Assembly (NCBI RefSeq): GCF_003287355.1 | Contig: NZ_QMIM01000016.1 | Location: 1 to 64,000 of the forward strand | Source of the DNA: Halorubrum sp. 48-1-W | GTDB lineage: Archaea; Halobacteriota; Halobacteria; Halobacteriales; Haloferacaceae | Direction: 5' to 3' | Length of the DNA: 64,000 nucleotides | Part shown: piece after piece, positions 59,174 to 64,000 of the stretch | Layout: each line of letters begins with the position of its first letter | Numbering within the stretch: position 1 is the first letter of the stretch | Program-made: the position numbers and the translations under genes | The notes under the pieces: model-generated | The model's database searches: none | The model's input: only the letters and a program-made list of their open reading frames with translations | Told to the model about the DNA's origin: nothing

Positions 59174-61036
59174 ATGACCGACGACACCGGCGATCCCGCC
59201 GCCGGCGACAATCCCGAGATGCCCGACGAGATCCCGCTCGATCGGTTTCACGAGGCGCTCGAAGCCGAGGAGCGTCCCGTCGCGACCGCGAGCGAGGTCG
59301 CCCGCCGGCTGGGGACGACGCAGGCCGCCGCCCGCGACGCGCTCGCCGACCTGGTCGAGCGCGGGGAGGTGGACCGGCTCGACGTCGAGAGCGACCCCGT
59401 CGTCTTCTACCCGACCGACTGGGGCGCGCTGGCGTCCCGCGAGCGCGTGGTCGTCTTCCCGAGCCGCCGGGAGATCGTCGTCGACCGGCCGACGCAGTTC
59501 ACCCGGGCGCGGCTCTCACAGTTCGCGTACCTCGTCGACACGACCGGCACCGAGCCCGGCACGCGGGGATACCTCTACCGGATCCGCCAGGAGGACGTGT
59601 GGGCCGCGCCCTTCGAGGACGCCGACGCGCTGATCGCGAGCCTTCGCTCCGTCCTTCCCCGGCGGTTCGAGCACCTCGAGGAGTGGATCCGCGACCAGTG
59701 GCGGCGCGCACACCGCTTCCGGCTGTACACCCACGCGGACGGGTACGTCGTCCTCGAGGCCGCCAACGAGAGCCTGATGGGCAACGTCGCCGAGAGCCAC
59801 CTCGAGGACGGACAGCTCCGCGCGCCGATCTCCGAGACGGAGGCGTGGGTGAACGAGGACGCCGTCGCGAGCGTCAAACGCGCGCTGTACGACGCCGGCT
59901 ATCCCGTCGAGGACGACCGCGACCTCGAGACGGGCGACCCGGTCGACGTCGACCTCACGACCGAACTTCGCGACTACCAGGAAGCGTGGGTCGAGACGTT
60001 CCTCGAGGCCCGCTCGGGGGTGTACGTCGGGCCGCCGGGCTCGGGCAAGACGGTCGCCGCCATCGCGACGATCGCGGCCGTCGGCGGCGAGACGCTGATC
60101 CTGGTCCCCTCCCGCGAGCTCGCCGAACAGTGGCGCGAGGAACTCCTCGCCCACTCCACGGTCGACCCCGCGGACGTGGGGCTGTACCACGGCGGTCGAA
60201 AGGAGATCCGTCCGGTCACGATCGCGACCTACCAGATCGCCGGGATGGACCGACACCGGAGCCTCTTCGACTCCCGGGAGTGGGGACTGATCTGTTTCGA
60301 CGAGGCACACCACGTCAGCGCCCCGGTCTACTCCCGCACCGCCGAGCTCCAGAGCAAGCATCGGCTCGGGCTCTCGGCGACGCCGGTCCGCGAGACGGGA
60401 AGCGAGGAGGAGATCTACACCCTGATCGGTCCGCCGATCGGTGCCGACTGGGACGCCCTGTTCGAGGCGGGGTTCGTCCAGGAGCCGGAAGTCGAGATCC
60501 GGTACGTCCCCTGGCGCGAGGAGCTGGCCCGGAACGAGTACGCCAGCGCCGACGGGCGGGAGCGTCGCCGGCTCGCAGCGGAGAACCCCGCCAAGGTCGA
60601 GGAGGTCCGCTACCTGCTCGCAGCCCACCGCGACAAGAAGGCGCTCGTGTTCATCGAGTACCTCGACCACGGCGAGGCGATCGCCGAGGCGCTCGGGGTC
60701 CCCTTCGTCAGCGGGGAGACGCCGCACCACGAGCGTGCGGAGCTGTTCCGGCGGTTCCGCGACGAGGGGAGCGACCTCGACACGCTCGTGGTCTCCCGGG
60801 TCGGCGACGAGGGGATCGACCTGCCGAACGCGGAGCTCGCGGTCGTCGCGAGCGGGCTCGGCGGCTCCCGCCGGCAGGGCTCACAGCGCGCCGGACGAAC
60901 GATGCGTCCCGCGGGCTCCGCGCTCGTGTACGTGCTCGCGACCCGCGGGACGAGCGAGGAGGAGTTCGCCCAGCGGCAGATGCGGCACCTCGCGCGCAAG
61001 GGCGTTCGGGTGCGCGAGACGAACGTCGCGGAGTGA
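59174..61036 (+). CDS. XPB/Rad25-like DEAH-box helicase
   Basis: A 620-residue SF2 helicase. An N-terminal winged-helix-like region (about 20-70, PVATASEVARRLGTTQAAARDAL) is followed by an extended domain (about 75-240). The helicase core has the Walker A motif VGPPGSGKTVAA, FDEAHHVSAP (DEAH), LSATPVRETG, and motif VI QRAGRTMRPAG. Archaeal XPB is linked to DNA repair, sometimes with Bax1 nuclease, which is not in this window. Confidence 0.93.
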   Translation: MTDDTGDPAAGDNPEMPDEIPLDRFHEALEAEERPVATASEVARRLGTTQAAARDALADLVERGEVDRLDVESDPVVFYPTDWGALASRERVVVFPSRREIVVDRPTQFTRARLSQFAYLVDTTGTEPGTRGYLYRIRQEDVWAAPFEDADALIASLRSVLPRRFEHLEEWIRDQWRRAHRFRLYTHADGYVVLEAANESLMGNVAESHLEDGQLRAPISETEAWVNEDAVASVKRALYDAGYPVEDDRDLETGDPVDVDLTTELRDYQEAWVETFLEARSGVYVGPPGSGKTVAAIATIAAVGGETLILVPSRELAEQWREELLAHSTVDPADVGLYHGGRKEIRPVTIATYQIAGMDRHRSLFDSREWGLICFDEAHHVSAPVYSRTAELQSKHRLGLSATPVRETGSEEEIYTLIGPPIGADWDALFEAGFVQEPEVEIRYVPWREELARNEYASADGRERRRLAAENPAKVEEVRYLLAAHRDKKALVFIEYLDHGEAIAEALGVPFVSGETPHHERAELFRRFRDEGSDLDTLVVSRVGDEGIDLPNAELAVVASGLGGSRRQGSQRAGRTMRPAGSALVYVLATRGTSEEEFAQRQMRHLARKGVRVRETNVAE

Positions 61037-61070
61037 CGTGTGTACTACCTCATGGACCGTTTCCCCGCGT

Positions 61071-62408
61071 TCACTCCCCGTGTTCGATCGTCGCGCCCAG
61101 GTCTCCCATCGTCTCGAAGAACGCCGGAAACGAGACGTCGACGTGTTCACCGCCGCGGATCGTCGTCGTTCCCTCGGCAACGAGCGCGGCGACCGCGAGC
61201 GCCATCACGATCCGGTGGTCCGCCCGGCCGTCGACGGTCGCGCCGCGGAGGTCGCTCTCCGAGCCGTGGACCGTGAGCACGTCCGGCTCCTCGGTCGTCG
61301 CTGCGCCGAGCCGTTCGAGCTCCTCGGCCATCGCGGCCACCCGGTCGGTCTCCTTGTAGCGGACGTGTTCGCAGTTGACGATCCGCGTGTCGCCGTCGGC
61401 GACCGCCCCGAGCGCCGCGATCGTGGGGAGGAGATCGGGCGTGTCGCCGACGTCGACCTCGACGCCGGAAAGGGCGGACCGCTCGACCGTGATGACGCCC
61501 GTCTCGCGGTCCCAATCGATCGACGCGCCCATCCGTTCCACGACGTCGACGATGGCGGCGTCGCCCTGCGCGCTCGGGCGGGCTCCCTCGATCCGGACCG
61601 CGCCGTCGGGGGCGGCGGCGACCGCGCCGACAGCGACGAGGTACGAGATGGACGAGAAGTCACCGGGGACCGCGTACTGCCCACCCTCGGGGGCGTACGT
61701 CTGGTTGCCGGGGACGACGAACCCGTCCGCGCCGTCGGCAGTCTCGCTGCCGACCGGCTCCGCCGTGATACCGAAGTCGGCGAGGAGCTCGAGCGTGATG
61801 TCGACGTAGGGCGCGGACTTGAGCTCCGTCGTCAGCGACACCTCGACCCCGTCGTCGGTGACCGCCCCGGCCATCAACAGCGCGGTGACGTACTGCGAGG
61901 AGACGTCGCCGGGGATCGCTACCTCGCCGCCAGAGAGCGGGCCGAAGACGACGAGGGGAGCCTGGCCGTTGCCCCGAGTCGATTCGGCGCGGACGCCGAG
62001 GTCGGTGAGCGCCTCGAGAAGCGGTCCCTGCGGCCGCGACCGGAGCGACGAGTCGCCGGTGAGGACGGTTCCGCCGTCGCCGAGCGCGGCGGTACCGGTG
62101 ACGAGACGGGTCGTCGTCCCCGAGTTCCCGCAGTCGATGACGTCGTCGGGGACCGCGGGACGACCGTCGAAGCCGTCGACGTCGACCGCGTCCCGATCGG
62201 GGTCCCACTCCTCGGGGACCGGTTCGACGGAGCCGCCGAAGGCGGTCACGGCGCGGGCGGTCGCCCGGGTGTCGGCCGAGACGAGCGGCGAGGTTACCGT
62301 CGCACCGTCGCTGTATCCCGCAGCGAGTAACGCGCGGTGCGTGTAGCTCTTCGAGGGCGGCGCGCGGGCCGTCCCTTCGACCGTGGACCGGGTGACGTGA
62401 ACGTCCAT
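61071..62408 (-). CDS. aroA: EPSP synthase (3-phosphoshikimate 1-carboxyvinyltransferase)
   Basis: Sixth shikimate step: shikimate 3-phosphate plus PEP to EPSP. The 445 residues contain the substrate motif [28 protein letters not shown] near residue 7 and [18 protein letters not shown]. Further motifs are [11 protein letters not shown], a [17 protein letters not shown] loop and the terminal [18 protein letters not shown]. The ATG at 62408 is followed by MDVHVTRS. No other aro gene is beside it. Confidence 0.96.
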   Translation of the reverse strand: MDVHVTRSTVEGTARAPPSKSYTHRALLAAGYSDGATVTSPLVSADTRATARAVTAFGGSVEPVPEEWDPDRDAVDVDGFDGRPAVPDDVIDCGNSGTTTRLVTGTAALGDGGTVLTGDSSLRSRPQGPLLEALTDLGVRAESTRGNGQAPLVVFGPLSGGEVAIPGDVSSQYVTALLMAGAVTDDGVEVSLTTELKSAPYVDITLELLADFGITAEPVGSETADGADGFVVPGNQTYAPEGGQYAVPGDFSSISYLVAVGAVAAAPDGAVRIEGARPSAQGDAAIVDVVERMGASIDWDRETGVITVERSALSGVEVDVGDTPDLLPTIAALGAVADGDTRIVNCEHVRYKETDRVAAMAEELERLGAATTEEPDVLTVHGSESDLRGATVDGRADHRIVMALAVAALVAEGTTTIRGGEHVDVSFPAFFETMGDLGATIEHGE

Positions 62409-62531
62409 GTCGTCCCCTGTCGCGCGCGTCGGTAAGTGGGTACCGGATGCGGGACGCTCACATCCGGAACGTGCCGTGATCTCACGTGACCTGCGAGCCG
62501 CTTATGTCCCTCGTGGCCGTACCCGCGGCAC

Positions 62532-63677
62532 GTGTTCATCGGTCACGCGCTGTTCGCGTTCGCCCTCGCGGCCCTCCTCGCGGACCGACTGGGCTGGTCT
62601 ACCGAGCGGGCGCTGGCGCTCGGGGTGGTCGCCGGGGCGTTCGCTGCGCTCCCCGACGTCGACATGGCGTACGCGGCGGTGGCGATCGATCTCGCCAGCC
62701 TCTCCGCGGAGTCGCTGACCCGGCCGAGCACCCTCTGGGACGCCACCCGCGACGTCCATCGCGCGTTGACCCACTCGCTCGTCGTGTCGGTCCTCGCCGG
62801 CGGCGCGTTCGGCCTCTGGGCGGTCGCGTGGGACCGTCGGCCGTGGGTTCGGGTGGCCGGATCGCTCCTCTCCGTGGCCGTGCTGGCCGTGATCGTCGCG
62901 ATCGCGTCGGTGCGGAACGGCACGCTCGGGCTGGTCGTCCTCGGGACGTTCGCGGTCGGGGGGCTCGCGCTCGCGACGCTGGGTCGATCACGGACCGACC
63001 TCTCCGGACGCGCCGTTGCGGGCGCGGCGGTCTTCGGACTGCTCTCGCACCCGTGGGGCGACCTCGTCACCGGCGAACCGCCGAAGCTGTTCTACCCGTT
63101 CGATGTCCAGGTGCTCGACGGGCGGGTGTTGCTCCACGGCGACCCGACGGTCCACCTGCTCGGCGCGTTCGCGCTCGAGTTGGCCGTCGTCTGGCTCGCG
63201 GTGGTCGCAGTCGCCACCGTGACCGACCGCTCGTGGCGGGGCGCGGTCGATCCGCGCGCTACTGCCGGGGTGGCCTACGGCGTCGCCGCCGTCCTCATGA
63301 CGCCGCCGACGCTCGAGGTGTCGTACCACTTCGTGTTCTCCATTCTCGCCGTCGGCGTCGTCTGCGGCGGGTTGCCCGTGACGCCCGGGTCGGCCGGCTG
63401 GTGGGGGTGGGCGACCGAGTGGCGGGGGCGGGCGACCGAGTGGCGGGGGCGGACGGCCGAACGCCGGGGGCGGACGGCGAACGCGGGGAGGATCGGCTCC
63501 GAACTCTCGCTTCCGGGATCGGACGCGCTCCGCCGGCGGATCGCCGTCCCGCACTCGGCGTTCGAGGTCACGGTCACCGCGCTCGTCGGGATCGCGGCCG
63601 CACTGGTCGGATACGCGGCGGTGTACGTTACAGCCGAACTCCTCTCCGTGGCGGTCGGCGGCGTCCTTCCGGCGTGA
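62532..63677 (+). CDS. YdjM-like membrane-bound metal-dependent hydrolase
   Basis: A 381-residue polytopic protein of the YdjM/LexA-binding metal-dependent hydrolase family. It starts at a GTG with VFIGHALFAFALAALLAD. Conserved polar residues occur in LPDVDMAYA, HRALTHSLVVS and LSHPWGDLVTG. About seven helices follow, with a variable Arg/Gly-rich cytoplasmic stretch (about 295-315) made by a 21-bp repeat. A TATA-like cgcttatgtc at about 62497-62506 suits leaderless transcription. Role unknown. Confidence 0.85.
   Translation: MFIGHALFAFALAALLADRLGWSTERALALGVVAGAFAALPDVDMAYAAVAIDLASLSAESLTRPSTLWDATRDVHRALTHSLVVSVLAGGAFGLWAVAWDRRPWVRVAGSLLSVAVLAVIVAIASVRNGTLGLVVLGTFAVGGLALATLGRSRTDLSGRAVAGAAVFGLLSHPWGDLVTGEPPKLFYPFDVQVLDGRVLLHGDPTVHLLGAFALELAVVWLAVVAVATVTDRSWRGAVDPRATAGVAYGVAAVLMTPPTLEVSYHFVFSILAVGVVCGGLPVTPGSAGWWGWATEWRGRATEWRGRTAERRGRTANAGRIGSELSLPGSDALRRRIAVPHSAFEVTVTALVGIAAALVGYAAVYVTAELLSVAVGGVLPA
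63413..63476. repeat. 21-bp in-frame repeat in the YdjM-like gene
   Basis: About three copies of a 21-bp unit (gcgaccgagtggcgggggcg) encode ATEWRGR-like units in frame within a cytoplasmic loop. Confidence 0.8.
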
Positions 63678-63848
63678 ACTCCGGGCGGCATCCGTCGCGC
63701 GTCGGGAACCCGGTACAGCCGGGGCGAGCCGGCCGGAGGTCGGGACGCGTTCTCGGGTCGAACGCGAAGACGTCGGGAGCGCGGGTTCCCGCTCGCGAGT
63801 AACGGGGTCGAGGTAAGAAACTAACACCCACGCGGTCGAAGACGACGT

Positions 63849-64000
63849 ATGGGAGACACCGACGACGCACCCGCACGAGCCGGCGAGAGCGACAGTCCCC
63901 GGAAGCCGCCCGCGTTTCCGCGCGCCCCCGACCGTCGTCCGTCGTTCAGCGTTACTCACGAATCGTCCCCGAGCGAGACGCTCATCGCGGGGTTCTCGGC
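63849..64000 (+). CDS. PAC2 family proteasome-assembly-chaperone-like protein (partial)
   Basis: The first 50 residues of a gene that runs off the window. After an acidic tail (MGDTDDAPARAGESD), PSFSVTHESSPSETLIAGFS matches the N-terminus of haloarchaeal PAC2-family proteins, which are related to proteasome assembly chaperones. A TATA-like gtaagaaactaac at about 63812-63825 precedes the ATG. The gap 63678-63848 shows nothing else. Confidence 0.65.
   Translation, partial: MGDTDDAPARAGESDSPRKPPAFPRAPDRRPSFSVTHESSPSETLIAGFS

Noticed and set aside
1-64000. tRNA or rRNA genes
   Set aside because: I checked the intergenic gaps for tRNA-like arms and a TTCGAATC-type T loop and for conserved rRNA segments, and found none. 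A covariance-model search was not possible.

Overview
This is a chromosomal window from a haloarchaeon (class Halobacteria). The DNA is very GC-rich, the proteins are acidic (Asp/Glu-rich), and many genes start about 25-30 bases downstream of a TATA-like element, as expected for leaderless transcripts. The gene complement is archaeal: TBP, Orc1/Cdc6, aMBF1, an XPB-like helicase, AglJ, a presenilin-type protease and a Bat-type regulator. The genus is probably Halorubrum or a close relative. This rests partly on a structured intergenic repeat (about 10.33-10.60 kb) that resembles one I recall from Halorubrum genomes; that is memory, not a search. No rRNA, tRNA, CRISPR array or intact insertion sequence was seen.

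Left part (1-10.8 kb): tbp, an orc1/cdc6 initiator gene and a winged-helix regulator, then a small membrane protein, arginase, a zinc-ribbon protein, a large membrane protein and the hybrid malic enzyme maeB. From 9.45 to 10.80 kb there is no gene. This gap has the architecture of an archaeal replication origin: two inward-facing ORB-like elements with G-rich tails flank an AT-rich core. A third ORB-like element lies directly upstream of the orc gene, 7.6 kb away.

10.8-17.7 kb is a run of minus-strand genes: type II NADH dehydrogenase-like protein, uridine phosphorylase, cytidine deaminase, GNAT acetyltransferase, MBL hydrolase, an unknown protein and ATP-dependent DNA ligase. 17.8-36.6 kb is mixed housekeeping: a GCS-like ligase, 7TM histidine kinase, purK, a GarR-like dehydrogenase, a divergent FtsZ-like protein, an AI-2E family permease, aglJ, an AbrB-PhoU regulator, several small conserved proteins, a presenilin-like protease, a PUA protein, an HD phosphohydrolase and two MFS transporters.

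36.7-49.3 kb contains sugar and lysine metabolism. A GH32 fructosidase with an extra N-terminal domain and a GH68 levansucrase-like enzyme bracket a compact lysine cluster (dapA-dapB, dapD-lysA-dapF-dapE). dapA is preceded by a possible 24-residue leader peptide placed exactly where a leaderless transcript would begin. 49.4-53.5 kb holds dnaJ, dnaK and tpiA. 53.6-58.3 kb holds a DICT-domain protein, a large Bat-type regulator, a 45-residue rubrerythrin-like protein beneath a 16-bp inverted repeat, and aMBF1. The right end carries a zinc-ribbon protein, the XPB-like helicase, aroA, a YdjM-like membrane protein and the start of a PAC2-family gene.

A theme across the whole window is short perfect tandem duplications (14-31 bp). 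Many lie on or beside stop codons. Those inside genes have periods divisible by three.
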